Positions 12,701 through 23,034 of a stretch of 64,000 bases of DNA are shown here, in pieces. Under the pieces are notes generated by a model. That model was not told the DNA's origin. It searched no databases and saw only the letters and a list, made by a program, of their open reading frames with translations. Made by a program: the position numbers and the translations under genes. Location: the NCBI GenBank assembly GCA_963855995.1, contig OY979723.1, forward strand, positions 8,437,013 through 8,501,012, read 5' to 3'. The stretch's first letter is position 1, and each line of letters opens with the position of its first letter. Source of the DNA: Muricea muricata (Eukaryota > Cnidaria > Anthozoa > Malacalcyonacea > Plexauridae).

Positions 12701-15700
12701 TGATACTCCACCTGATATTCAAATTAATACGACCGATAGCATGCAAGGAAAAGAACAAGGTCGCTGGCAAAAATACGTTGGAATCCCGAGATTGCCACAG
12801 AGGACATTTGAAGAAACGGTTTTTGTGCCCGATCCTCTTAGTGTAACATTTAATGCCAAGCTCAAGAATCCGAACAATACCATGCTCTTTACCAAACACG
12901 TGCCAATGGCATACAAAGCTAGCGTGTATCGATGTACGTCTGGTGCGAATGAAACTAGAAATGTAACGATTGATCGTCGACAAATATTTGAAGACAAGCA
13001 TCTTTATAGCCTCTTGGACGTGTGTTGCTCCAAAACAAATCAACAACCACGAATTGTGTACCCCGACCGCCAATTCATACCAGTAGTAGAAAAGAACTTA
13101 TTTGGCGTGACAGTTAGCTCTATTGGAAAAGGCTTAATCGTAGCATCTTCCCAAAATTCAGTTGATGTTTTCGCCATAGAATCATTGCATATCAATCCCA
13201 TTGCGCATGTGACTTTTAATACGAGCACCAATGATAGTTATGTTAAAGTGAAAGCAAAAAATGATACAACTTTGGTATCAGTTTCAGGATCATTGATTTT
13301 GCAGAAATTTGACATGGACAACCTTACTTTAACGAGCCCTTTCACTTATGTCACAAACTGTAATTACACAATGACAGATACACCTAAACATTGCTCGGGA
13401 GATAGTCATTGGTCGTCCTTAAGAAGCGTAGGGCAGGAATTTGCATACGATGGTACTGAAGTTTTTGTAGTCAGCGGTAGAGATCCTCACAGAGGCTATC
13501 ATGTTGTTGCTGTTTTTACGAGTAACGGTGGTACATATGTATTAAATCAAGTACTTGGACACGAGGAAAAGGAATTCATTGTTCCATACAGTATCGCAAT
13601 AAATCAGCAATTCTTGGTAATAGCCGGCTCTGAAATTCACGTTTACTCAAGGACGTTCGGATTTATTTGGAGAAAAGAAACAACCCTATCCAGCCACATG
13701 GGGGAAAAAATACTTGGTGCAAAAACCGTGTATTTGACGAATGAAAACGTAGTGTTTGTGCTAACAATACAAATAAGAACGTTGGTAGTTTTTGACCTTG
13801 AAACCTCGTCAAAAAAGGCCACACTAAGATGTAGATACCAATTTCCAAGAAAAATTAGGCTAAGTGGTGGCTTGGATGTTTCAGAAGGCAGCGCGATTGT
13901 TGCTGCCGTTGGAATGAGATCTGATGGGCGAGATGGCGCCGAACTGATTCTTTACGAACGAGGCGAGGGTTGTACAAGGATAGGGGGAGTACTGTCTAAA
14001 ACAGCGTCACGCTTTGATGATGGACATCCTAGTGCATCTGTGGCTATAATGGGTAATCACCTCATTGTTGGTGCGCCTGGAAAAATTGCTTGGCCGACGG
14101 ATTACGTAGATGTGGGGACAGGTAGACTGTTTGTCACGACATATTGTAAGCGGGATCATGTGCGGAAGAAAGTTTTTGACGGCGAACAAAAGGAACGCAT
14201 TATATGCAGTCCCTGTGAAAAAGATGAACAAGCATATCCAGGATTTGAAGGAAAATGTACTAATTGCAGTAACAGTATTTGTTTACATCGCTGGACAGAT
14301 GCAAGATTTAAGGTTTCACATTGCCAGACCTATCCTTGCAACGCACAAAGTAATCAAACTTCTGTTAGAAGAAATGTTTCTACAGATAACCTTACCGTTA
14401 CCGAATGGACACAGAGCCTTGAAGATGAAGAGTTTTATCTGCCAGGATCCACAGAGAGTTATTTCATCAGACTGACACAACTTTCGGCTGCAGGAACAAC
14501 AAAAACGTCTGACAGCTTGCCGTTTTCGATCGATTACACTTCACCTGAGGCTGGTTCGGTCTTCGATGGGCCGGGCAGCGATGATTCTCGGAATTGTTCA
14601 TCAAATACAACTTTCAGTTCTGAAAAACAGTGCACTAGTCGAAGTTTTGTTAAAACAGACTTAGATTACACGAGCAATACCTACGAAATCAGTGCTCGCT
14701 GGCTCGACTTTCGTGACGATGAGAGCGACATAGCGCATTATTTCTGGTGTGTAGGCTCCAAACCATTACACGATGACATTATGGTGTGTGAGAATGCAAC
14801 AAGCTCCCATAACAGAACTCTGAAAGGCCTGTCTTTGCAACACAAAGATATGTATTACGTCACTGTAGTAGCATGTAATTATGCTGGATTATGTACAGCT
14901 AAGTCAAGCGATGGGGTTTTGGTTGACACAACTCCCCCAATACTACATTACGTAAGAGATGGTTTGGTAGGACCAGATCTAGACTACCAGGTGTGTTTCA
15001 CTTAAATATGCACATTATTGTTATACACATCCCCCCCCCCCCATCTATAGATCAGTGTGGTTAAAACCGGCGCATGTCACATCTTATAAGTCTTGCTTTA
15101 AAAGACCCGAGAATCCAACCTACAACATTTGGAATGCTAGTCCAACGCTCTGTCAACTGTGCTACGCTTTCCAGTCGGTTCGACTATGTGGTCATTATTA
15201 CACCTGAGATTACATTGATATTGAAGGAATATCACACACACCCGAACCAAACTGACCGCTTAGCCTGGTTAGCAGACCATTGTGTTTGCATTCCAAAGAT
15301 CGTAGGTTCGATTCCCGCCGCGGTCAGATATATTTTTAAGCTTGTCCAATGTCGGGATAGAACTTAGACTAAAACTATAAACACCAAGGAAAAAAGTTCG
15401 AATATCGAAATTGTCAGATATCAAACATTATTTGCTAGTTTTCTGCAGCACACAGTACTTACTACGAACAATTATTGGAGAAACTGCAACGAATTATAGA
15501 TTAGAATTTTCTAACCAAATTTTTACTTGGGAATATAATTTAGGTGTTCACGAATGTAATATTTGGCAACTGGAAAGCAGAAGACGCCGAAAGCGGTGTG
15601 GTGTCGTACGAAATAGGATGGGGATCAAAACCAGGTCTAGACGACGTTTGGGAATTCCAAGAAATAGGCAATGCTTCAAGGTGGTACGCTAAATTCGATG

Positions 15701-18700
15701 ATGGTCGTTTAAGAAAAGATCGCAAATTTTACGTCACAGTCAAAGCGATTAATGGAGCAGGTCTTGAATCAAAGCCGATGACATCTAACGGAATCACGGT
15801 TGGAAAAACAGAATTTGTACTCTCCAAAAACTATTCTGGTTTATTCTTCTTCGATACTGTCGATGTTGACTCCAACGTTTCTAGAAAAGACGCTGAAATC
15901 GGAAATACATTTGGAACTTTAAATATTCCAACAGGAGCTGTTGGCGACGATGTAAAGTTTCAGATGTACAGCGTTGGAGAAAAGGAATTTAAGAATGGCA
16001 CAGATGACAACACAACTGTTGTCGACCCTGGCGTTAATAGACCACCAAAGGTAAAAACAATTAACGCTTATTTACTGAGGCCAGGACAACTTTGTTTTGG
16101 TCAGAAGGTAAATATCACATGCTAGGATATTCAGCTTTAAGAGATATGGAAATTTATTGTATACGCAACCACTGGGTATTAGCCATTCTGCAATCTGATT
16201 GGTTCCTCCACTAGTAGGTTATTAGCTCTTCTCAAATTATGATTAATGGACTATTCCCCAGTTAAACAATTTTAGACAATTTTAGACAATTTTAGCACAG
16301 TTAGAAAGAGCGTCCTAAATTTAGTGAAATTGTGAAGTTTGATTACAAAATATTGCAAAATGTTGAAAATAAAGTAATGTATTCTATCTATATCTTCCAC
16401 ATTTTACAATATTTTGAAACCAAACTTGACAATTGTATGAACTTTAGGATGCTCTTTCCAGCTGTGTGAATTGATTTTCCGAATTAATAGTTTGTCTTAT
16501 AGGGAAATAGTCTAATAATAAGCATTTTGACATTCTGTCATGTGAATTGGCTTTTAAGCACGGTAATACACTGCATTAAACAGTAGTGTTTTTCTTCGTG
16601 ATTCATCACGGTATCAAAACACCCAAAAGCAATGAATCTCTCGGGGCTTCACACCTGGAGATTCATTGGCTTTCTCGTGATTTGATAATATGAGGCAACA
16701 CCGGAACGCATTTTTAAAAATCATAGTAAACATTTTACTAGTAAATGAGAATAAAATTAAACGTTTATTTGATAAAAGTGCCCCAAAATATACTGAAAAA
16801 GCAAAAAACATTAGACTAAAAGTGTTTAATCGTGGGTAAAAAGACAAGAATATACAGGTCCTTTGAATTAAAATTTTGCCTAGGAAAAGGTGAGGGAAAT
16901 ATATATATTTTTAAATAGTTTCCTTTTAAATCGTTATAGTATTGAGTTTAAATCCCACCAGTGCTTGCGTATATAGTTAAACATTGCGCACTTCCTTGCG
17001 GCAATCAGCTCATATGCGACGAGAGTGAGTGGAATAACTTTTAAATGTTTTCGTGTAGGCTAAAGATGTTATTAAAAATAAAACAACGGATTAAACAACA
17101 GTTGCTTTAAAATTCGTATAAACTAAAAATAAAATATTTGATCATATCGCTGTAACTTCAACAGCCAATTAAATTGCGGAAAAGGCACTATCGATCTCTC
17201 CCGGTAATGTCAATGCCAATACTGCATGTACATTTCCGGGGTAACAAAGGCATCTGTCTTTTGGTGATCTATATATGGCATTTTTAATTTACTGGGATGT
17301 ATTCTACAGGGATGTCTAGATATATATCTCGGGTGAAAGACGTATGGAGCATTACTATTCAAAATTTTCATTCCGTGATATAAAATTAAGATAGTTGAGC
17401 GTTGAGAAATTTTTCACAGATCTGGTGTTTAAACATCGTCGAAAATGAATTTCGAAGCTCTTACTTCCTACATCTATTGCTAAATAAATAAGGGTTCAAC
17501 ACAAATTATAGGCGTAATTTGGAATTTATGATTTTCTGTAAGTTATGATCATCGCTTTTCTTCGTTAACTGTGCTGCGATGTCAGTTTTATCTCACTATA
17601 CCTTTCATGATTTTAGCTGATTTTTATCTTGCCTGTGTTGAATGAATTTGTGGGGTGTTAACCCCATTACTACCTCCCTGACTCCCTGTGTATATTGGAC
17701 TTGAAGTGAGTAATTAGAAGCTCAGCTCCACTTAAAAAGGATTGTTTTTATTTCAGCATTTCAAACTTGGTAACTACAGTTTCCAGATTAATGCCTACGA
17801 TGCAGAAAACAACACTTTACAATCTGGATATCGTTTTAAGAAACCCGTAATAATCACCTTGTTTTACGACGTCGAGCAAATGTTGAAAATGAACAAGAGA
17901 GTGGTTACTGAAGATGAAGTGACAAACGAAGATGTTGATCCTGTGCTGTTACTTTGGGATACAAAGAATCAAACATGGTATTCATAACGCAAAACTCTCT
18001 TCACTCAGTAGCTATAGATGTTATAACACGCTGGTCATTTTTGCTGAATTTTCTTCCAGTACGTGGGCTCAGAATTAATTCCGGCAGACTTGAAATCATT
18101 GCGTTTTATAGCTCTATACTAAATATTTTTGCGTTATCCACAATGGGAAGAAATTAGACGAAAATGATCACCGTGTAATTACACGACAACTGAAAAAGTA
18201 GAATCTAGGGTGAGATGTTACAATTTAGTCTAAGATGTCAGGCACGTTTTCAACTCGCTTGCACCTGTCCAGTTTATCCTGAGTTATTGCTGGCTGGTAC
18301 AAAATTGACGGTAACCAAAAAGATGACGGATGTACGTTTTACCAGGATGCATTGCGGTCGAAAATCATTTCCAAAGCAGATTGACGTCTATTGAAGGACA
18401 AACGTAACAGAGGAGGTTATTTTCTTTGTTTTGTCTTATGTCCCTAGATGGGTTTTTTAGCATCTGCCTTCAGTCGTTTTTGCTTGATATCCGCAATACA
18501 TTCTGGTAAAATGTACTTGCTGTCATCTTTTTAATTATGGTCAATTACCCTTTCGTTAATCTAGAGGTGAAGGTTTCTTATTAAGCTCACTGGCATGCCA
18601 GTGATTTTCAATATAAGCGATGCCTACGACAATCAAAGTTATGGTTCATCAGTTATATAACAATCAACACGGGAATGATTTTATAGGTTTTCTTTCTAAA

Positions 18701-21600
18701 ATATATTGAAGCTTATATTATTTTTGAAAGTGCAATTTGGAGATTGTTGAAATAATTGGGTTTAATCCCAAATAAATTATAAATATAGATAGATATATTA
18801 GAACGAGGCGTGGTACATCAGACGTGGTATTCATTGATGGGTTTTGTAAGCAGAGTTTAAAATACAACGAGTTTGTTACATTAAACTATAAATATACAAA
18901 AATTACAAATCGCAAAGCTGAAGAGAACAACCAGTACTAAAGAACAGTACTAACTGTATTAAGGTGTTTTTACTTTGCGCAAGGTATTTTAATCTATTAT
19001 AAGCTTTACATATATTTTATGTTTTGCCACAGGCATGACGCGGCAAAAACATGTCAAGACCCGTGGACAAATGTTGACAAGAAGGCGAAAATTCTCGAAG
19101 TAAAAGTTTGCCATTTGACGCAGTTTAGCTTATTTTGGACTTTTGAAGATGAAAAGGGCATATTTGGATTTGACAAAGGAACAAATGGTATGAGCACGAC
19201 AATTTCTTTTTCTCTTACTGTTTATGAGGGTTATAATTTGACTAAGCTGTTTGATAAGTCTTGCGGTAATGTCTTGAAATATCAGTATTTTTCCAGGGAT
19301 CGCGAAGTGATAGCTTGATACAGTGCAGTTACATTATAGCTAGAATGTCTTACTGCTGCTACGTCTACACAAAACTATCCATTTCAGCTGCACAACTGTC
19401 TTGCATTGCAATAAAGCATTGAAATATTATCTTATCAATATGTTTACAAATTGTTTTCATTAAATTAACTAAATTTCACCACCATCCAGTAGTGTTAAGG
19501 AAGAAGCCGCCAATCCATACCATTATGGTGATCTGATATGTAGTGACATGACACAATGCACGTTACGTAGAGATTTTTTGTTTCTCCAGATGGCGTATCG
19601 CAGTTTCCTCGACATGCTGTTATGGAGATAGACAACAACGTTATCTATAGCTCAAAGCTATACGGCGATGAAATGATCTTAGTTGTATCCAGGCATAAAG
19701 GTTCTACTGGAGTTGTAAAACTGACATGGGGTGTTTCAATTGAGCCAAATGCTCCTGCAGCATTTGTAGTCTCCCCTATGTCTGGGGTACTGGAATTCAG
19801 TGAAGGCCAATGGAATTCGTCGCTTCATCTGATGTTTCCCATTCTGCCTTCTACAGACAAGAAAATTGAGATTTTTGTGCAACTTCTCAACGTATCTGGC
19901 GGTGCGATACTGGGAAATTTTACCACTGTGAAAATTACTTTTCCACATGATGTGGTAAACGCGCCCGTCGAAAATAATAACAGCAACAAAAACGATGTAA
20001 TTGTGAAGATTGTTTTGCCATATTCAGGCGGTGCTTTGGCAGTTATTGGTATAGTCATCGCTATTGTTTTCTTCTATAGACGACATAGGAAACGGTAAGG
20101 ACATGATACACGTTGGCACTGAGCAGACAGAGGACGAACTATACGTAACCGTGTTGACATTGACTTACACGCGTAAAAAGTTGTTGCAACTCTGAAAACA
20201 AGCTGCTAGAAAGTTGTGTTCGCAACTTCCGCGTTTGTTCTGACTTGTTTGGAACAAGCTGTTAGCAGCTTCATTACATCATTATCACGCTTGCTACAAG
20301 GTTTTTTAACAAGTCCGGTACAGTCATGAATACAAACAGAATGTTACAAGGTTGTGGGAAGGCTGTAACAATATTTTATATCATGATTGTACCAGACTTA
20401 TTGCAACAGCCTTGTGATAAGTCTGATATTATCAGCAAGGTCGTTCTAAACTTGTTGACAACTTGCAACAAGCAGTGTGGACACAACTTGTTTGAAGACT
20501 TGCTACAAGTTGCAAAACTTTTACATGTGTAGCGCATAGATTAGCCAGTGCGCTGAAGAGAGTCCTTCTCCCCCCTCCCTCCACACACACATAATTATAA
20601 CAAGTAATTTGACGTTTTCCATGATGATGCAAGTATTAATTTCAAATATATGGAAACACAAATAAACCACTACAAGCTCCAGTTAGTGGTGCTTCCACAA
20701 ATTGGAAATCAATATTCATAATAAACGTCAATATTTATAATGAACTTAAATATTCAATATTCATAATAAATTTCCAGCTAGCGCTGTCTCTGCGATTTGC
20801 TTTTCGGTGACGTCCAAATTTAAACATTTTCCTTTTTACAGCAAGCAATTGGTAATAAAGGATTCCGCGAAGGATGATAACCAACCCAGTAGTTTTCGGT
20901 AAGTATATGTTTTGGCAGACACTGTCAGTTTGTAAGATGTTTCCAAATTGCAATAAGCTTAAAGGTTAAGGCTGATTCGACTGTAGAGCGTTCTATCTGA
21001 CGTTATGATCGCCATTTTGGTGTACCAAGGTACACTAATTTGGTCGCCATGTTCTTTGTTGTTTCAGCCCCAAGGGACTGAACTAAACCGTTCTATTTGC
21101 TGTTTTTTGCAAGAAAATAATTGCTTCCTGTATATTTCCTTTTAAAAATGAAAGGCCATTGAGAATGATTCGTATGTGAGTCAGTATACAAGCAGTGGTG
21201 GTTATGTATCTAATTTGGGAAATGTTTTACAAATGTCTGTATTCTTTATATACGCAATACTGCTTTATTCTTGTACAGACATAGAAAAAACAGCTTATTC
21301 TACCTCTACCTCCCCAATTATTCGATTCTGGGACGGTGATCTCTGACAGATAACTGCACTTGAGGGATTATATAGTTGCACATATTACAATTGCACTGTA
21401 TTAGGGCCAGTTTGAACGTAGCGCGGATCTTATTTTTACTCTAAAGATACACAACATACATACGGATATCATACTGGGCTAGTGACACATATTACCATGA
21501 AAAAGACAAGGTGTAGAACAAAATGCAATATATTTTTAAAACTAATGCTACTGTTTTCTGCTTTAGCTATAGAGAATTTTATTCAGAAACGGAATTTTAG
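759..21600 (+). CDS. Giant FN3-like repeat cell-surface protein (13 exons, 5' end missing)
   Basis: Probable large type I membrane protein for adhesion or recognition; I do not recognise a named orthologue. Exons chosen by GT-AG signals and matching phase are 759-6719, 7128-8629, 8817-9450, 10017-10553, 10773-10953, 11563-11855, 12040-14990, 15544-16107, 17757-17977, 19033-19187, 19590-20094, 20842-20898 and 21567-21600. Their sum is 13,595 bases, two of which finish a codon begun upstream, leaving exactly 4,531 codons including TAG. Order: N-terminal Cys/Trp module, about 25 repeats of roughly 105 residues (each with a YxVTVxAxNxAGL-like strand and a VDTTPP-like linker), beta-propeller-like block, Cys-rich module, two more repeats plus a degenerate one, ZU5/GPS-like segment, Calx-beta-like domain, membrane helix, basic stop-transfer and short tail. 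Domain names rest on eye-level pattern matching; the exon chain is firmer. Confidence 0.85.
6720..7127 (+). other. Intron 1
   Basis: Donor GTAAGA, acceptor TTCATAG. AT-rich; I see no repeat element or hidden exon in it. Confidence 0.75.
7128..8629 (+). CDS. Giant gene exon 2: five FN3-like repeats
   Basis: Enters in phase 1 (G|AT gives Asp) after TTCATAG and ends before the strong donor GTGAGT at 8630 in phase 0. It encodes the end of the repeat begun in the previous exon, with linkers near 7273, 7640, 7956, 8277 and 8595. The reading frame stays open into the intron to 8728, but the next exon joins in frame only from 8629, and the joined product keeps the repeat register. Confidence 0.88.
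8817..9450 (+). CDS. Giant gene exon 3: FN3-like repeats
   Basis: Acceptor TTTAG at 8812-8816, phase 0 entry, donor GTTTGC at 9451, phase 1 exit. Encodes one complete repeat (linker near 9115) and most of the next, whose VDTT linker is cut by the intron and completed by AP at the start of the next exon. Confidence 0.86.
9451..10016 (+). other. Intron 3
   Basis: The donor GTTTGC is weak and the acceptor is CTCATAG. AT-rich filler; no gene or repeat element recognised. Confidence 0.7.
10017..10553 (+). CDS. Giant gene exon 4: FN3-like repeats
   Basis: Enters with CT, completing an Ala codon across the junction. It carries one full repeat with a linker near 10325 and the first half of the next. 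The donor GTTGGT at 10554 is weak. The nearby GTAAAT at 10558 looks stronger alone but would break the frame of the next exon, so 10553 was chosen. Confidence 0.82.
10773..10953 (+). CDS. Giant gene exon 5: FN3-like repeat segment
   Basis: A short 181-bp exon after TTCTAG, ending before donor GTATGA at 10954. It completes one repeat (linker near 10863) and starts the next; phase 1 entry, phase 2 exit. The joined frame reads through to the Trp-containing strand in the next exon. Confidence 0.82.
10954..11562 (+). other. Intron 5
   Basis: Donor GTATGA, acceptor TTCTCCAG. I see no feature in it apart from AT-rich sequence. Confidence 0.7.
11563..11855 (+). CDS. Giant gene exon 6: FN3-like repeat
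   Basis: Starts with G completing Arg, then WGNCYDPESE, the usual first strands of a repeat. The linker is near 11780. Donor GTAACT begins at 11856. Phase 2 entry, phase 1 exit. Confidence 0.85.
12040..14990 (+). CDS. Giant gene exon 7: degenerate repeats, beta-propeller-like block, Cys-rich module, two repeats
   Basis: A 2,951-bp exon between acceptor TTGTAG and donor GTGTGT at 14991. It begins with degenerate FN3-like repeats to about 12720. From about 13080 to 14150 runs a non-FN3 block of short beta-blade-like units such as GLIVASSQNSVDVF and SVAIMGNHLIVGAPG followed by a GRLFV strand. These resemble FG-GAP/integrin-alpha propeller blades. A short Cys-rich module (CSPCEKDEQ...CTNCSNSIC, about 14205-14285) follows, like an EGF/TNFR-type knot, and then two further FN3-like repeats with linkers near 14524 and 14918. 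N-glycosylation-like NxT/S sites are frequent. The exon start lies upstream of its first in-frame ATG (12090). Confidence 0.87.
15104..15175 (-). pseudogene. tRNA-like sequence (minus strand)
   Basis: Read on the minus strand it begins GACTGG and ends GGGTC. It has an A-box-like TAGCACAGTTG and a degenerate B-box-like GGTTGGATTC, with GCATTCCAAA between them. The acceptor and anticodon stems do not pair well, so it is a decayed tRNA or a tRNA-derived SINE head rather than a working tRNA. Confidence 0.5.
15253..15326 (+). pseudogene. tRNA-like sequence (plus strand)
   Basis: The ends TGACCGC and GCGGTCA pair perfectly over 7 bp. There is an A-box-like TAGCCTGGTTAGCAGA and a B-box GGTTCGATTCCCG, and total length is 74 nt. 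The anticodon stem does not pair, and GCATTCCAAA could be read as a TCC (Gly) or CCA (Trp) loop, so function is doubtful. It shares the GCATTCCAAA and GTAGGTT segments with the minus-strand copy 77 bp away. Confidence 0.55.
15544..16107 (+). CDS. Giant gene exon 8: last FN3-like repeat and start of ZU5/GPS-like region
   Basis: Phase 0 in and out. Completes a repeat (EDAESGVVSYEIG), whose linker is degenerate (ITVGKTEF near 15785), and then enters a different domain with GTLNIPTGAVGDDVKF, similar to the IPxGA motif of ZU5-like modules. I chose donor GTAAAT at 16108; an alternative in-frame donor GTAAAA at 16051 would shorten the product by 19 residues. Confidence 0.82.
16108..17756 (+). other. 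Intron 8
   Basis: A 1.65-kb intron. It contains three tandem ACAATTTTAG units near 16267-16294, an inverted-repeat element (16297-16468), and at about 16520-16585 a fragment repeated at about 60474-60550. No coding sequence seen. Confidence 0.7.
16297..16468. repeat. Diverged inverted-repeat element
   Basis: The left arm begins ACAGTTAGAAAGAGCGTCCT and the right arm ends AGGATGCTCTTTCCAGCTGT. The arms pair imperfectly over about 75 bp around a short centre. The same ends occur in the better preserved palindrome at 26989-27242. Confidence 0.65.
17757..17977 (+). CDS. Giant gene exon 9: ZU5/GPS-like region
   Basis: Enters in phase 0 after TTTCAG and exits in phase 2 before donor GTATTC at 17978. 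It encodes HFKLGNYSFQINAYD and then LLLWDTKNQTW, which with the next exon forms a W...W...C...CHLT arrangement reminiscent of a GPS motif. Confidence 0.83.
17978..19032 (+). other. Intron 9
   Basis: A 1.05-kb intron. It contains a dispersed repeat at 18301-18410 related to 61982-62085. Otherwise AT-rich with nothing recognised. Confidence 0.65.
18301..18410 (+). repeat. Dispersed repeat fragment
   Basis: Shares ATTGACxGTAAC, ATTGCGGTCG and ATTGACGTCTxTTGAAG blocks, in the same order and orientation, with 61982-62095. The class is not recognised. Confidence 0.5.
19033..19187 (+). CDS. Giant gene exon 10: GPS-like motif
   Basis: Enters in phase 2 after GCCACAG, completing Trp with TG|G. Encodes HDAAKTCQDPW followed by VCHLTQFSLFW. 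A Cys, then CHLTxFxLF, is close to the C-terminal half of GPS/GAIN motifs. The usual second Cys and the HL|T cleavage context are incomplete, so self-cleavage is uncertain. Confidence 0.82.
19188..19589 (+). other. Intron 10
   Basis: Donor GTATGA, acceptor TTTCTCCAG. The frame stays open to 19318 by chance; no separate feature recognised. Confidence 0.65.
19590..20094 (+). CDS. Giant gene exon 11: Calx-beta-like domain and membrane helix
   Basis: Phase 1 entry (G|AT gives Asp). The domain has a SxSGVLEFxxGQ-like turn and a final xVKITFP strand, as in Calx-beta modules. An Asn-rich linker follows, then a hydrophobic segment of about 20 residues (GGALAVIGIVIAIVFF, about 20028-20076) and the basic stop-transfer YRRHRKR, which predicts an outside N terminus. 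Donor GTAAGG begins at 20095. Confidence 0.85.
20095..20841 (+). other. Intron 11
   Basis: Carries a MITE-like element (20165-20532). Donor GTAAGG, acceptor CCTTTTTACAG. Confidence 0.65.
20165..20532. mobile_element. MITE-like element with GTTGTTGCAAC-type ends
   Basis: The left end TTACACGCGTAAAAAGTTG is an imperfect inverse of the right end, which reads CTTTTACATGTGTA. The interior is full of short AACAAG/CTTGTT and GCAACAAG words in both orientations and carries no ORF. Function and TSD are not visible. Confidence 0.6.
20842..20898 (+). CDS. Giant gene exon 12: cytoplasmic tail micro-exon
   Basis: A 57-bp exon between TTTTTACAG and the perfect donor GTAAGT. It encodes a polar tail segment (KQLVIKDSAKDDNQPSSF). 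It enters and leaves in phase 2 and is a multiple of three, so skipping it would keep the frame and give a shorter tail. Confidence 0.78.
20899..21566 (+). other. Intron 12
   Basis: Donor GTAAGT, acceptor TCTGCTTTAG. I see no repeat element or RNA gene in it. Confidence 0.6.
21567..21600 (+). CDS. Giant gene exon 13: C-terminal residues and stop
   Basis: After TCTGCTTTAG the single base C completes Arg, followed by YREFYSETEF and TAG at 21598-21600. This is the only nearby exon that keeps the phase. The tail has a YxxF-type sequence (YREF) and ends T-E-F, which fits a class I PDZ-ligand pattern. The exon is tiny, so it is the least certain of the chain. Confidence 0.65.
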
Positions 21601-21862
21601 ACGGTGATCATCGTAATAATTTACAGATGTCTCCACTTGTTGATTGTGACGTGCAGCTGGATGTTTAAATTTAGTCTTATAGATTGTAATTTAATTACTT
21701 ATGATATTCTAACAGGCACATCATATCTTTATAATAAGCCTTAACTTTCTCATCCTTCCTCATGGTTACTCTTTACATAATTTTTCAAAACTTCTTCCCG
21801 ACGAACTTGCTCTCATTTGCACCATTAGTCTTCGCAAACCAAAGAAACAGCGGGTTGCTATA

Positions 21863-21868
21863 AATAAA
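21863..21868 (+). promoter_or_regulatory. Candidate poly(A) signal of the giant gene
   Basis: AATAAA 263 nt downstream of the proposed stop codon. Another AATAAA lies at 22306-22311, so the true end may be further right. Confidence 0.35.
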
Positions 21869-22987
21869 TAGTGTAAAATAGACGAAAAGCTTCAGAAAGT
21901 ATACAATTTTAAAAGCTGGACGTGCAAGTTTGTTAGCGAAAATGGCATCAAATTTGTGTGTATTTATTCTGAATATATCTGCAAAAATGGCCGAAACGTG
22001 GAGGACATTTCCAACATAAATTCTTTTTTCAAGTTCCACTTTTAGGTTTTTTAATTTTATGAATTATTGCTGTCGAACAATTTTTGCAATCTCCACTAGA
22101 TTCTCAACGACAATAGCAGTTATATTCACTTATTGTAATGAAAATCCCAAACGCACAATAAGTATTTTGATACATGTGATTCTTAATCTTTAAAATTAAA
22201 CTTTGTGGACAGTCATGTACATTTACATTTCAAAGACACAATATACTAAGATTGTTATGTACAAGTAATGCGTAATATGATTGTAAATTTACTTGGGAAA
22301 CAATGAATAAAATGGCAATAGAATGAATTTTTGAAAAATTGCTTTAGTATAATTCCAAAGAAAACTACGTTTTACGCTTAAACACAAAATATTTAGGCCC
22401 TTCGAAATTTAAAATAGCATAACTGTCAAAATTACAATACACAGACGTGTGAACAATTATATTAACTTGAGACTTTGATCACACGTCTCGGTAAACGTGA
22501 TAATAATTTCTTGAAGCTGGTCACCATGCACCGTCTTTGCGTTCTTTGCGAGTGTAAGAATATCTTTTATGCAAATAAAGAAGTTCATTTATGTATTGGA
22601 AATGTTGATTGTCCGTCATCTTGGTATACCAAATTTCCGTTACCGTGGCTTTATTCGCTTCACGTCAGTGACCCGACTGACAGATAATTCAAATGGGAAT
22701 TAAATAAATTCCTAAATATTTTGTGTTTAATATAAGAACAAAGTAGATTTCATGCATGGAAATTTCAAGGTTGCATTTTTATGGCATATCCTATGCCCTT
22801 AAAAGTATACCTCCTCAGATTTTTGTATTGTTAGTAATCGAATGCCTGAAAATTATACTGAACACGTGGAAGCATAAAATAAAGGCCGTATTTAGTCAAC
22901 CGATCCGAACTTTGTATTCCAATAAAATTACTGGTTACAACGTTTGATAATTCCAATAGTTACTGGAATTGTCATTTCATGCATATA

Positions 22988-23034
22988 AAATGAACCCTGA
23001 CCCAAACCCCAACCCTGACCCTAACCCTAACAAT
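22988..23034 (+). repeat. Short interstitial telomere-like stretch
   Basis: Degenerate AACCCTGACC/AACCCTAACC units, about seven in a row. It is flanked by two direct copies of an AATAAxxTTACTGG-type segment. It could be a scar or simple-sequence drift. Confidence 0.5.

Larger units (their letters stand above)
14991..15543 (+). other. Intron 7
   Basis: Contains a poly-C run near 15030 and two oppositely oriented tRNA-like sequences (15104-15175 minus, 15253-15326 plus). Acceptor AATTTAG ends at 15543. Confidence 0.7.

Noticed and set aside
15253-15326. Functional tRNA-Gly or tRNA-Trp gene
   Set aside because: The acceptor stem is perfect but the anticodon stem does not pair, so it was kept only as a tRNA-like sequence.
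22988-23034. True telomere or chromosome end
   Set aside because: Only a few degenerate CCCTAA-like units flanked on both sides by ordinary repeat-containing DNA.
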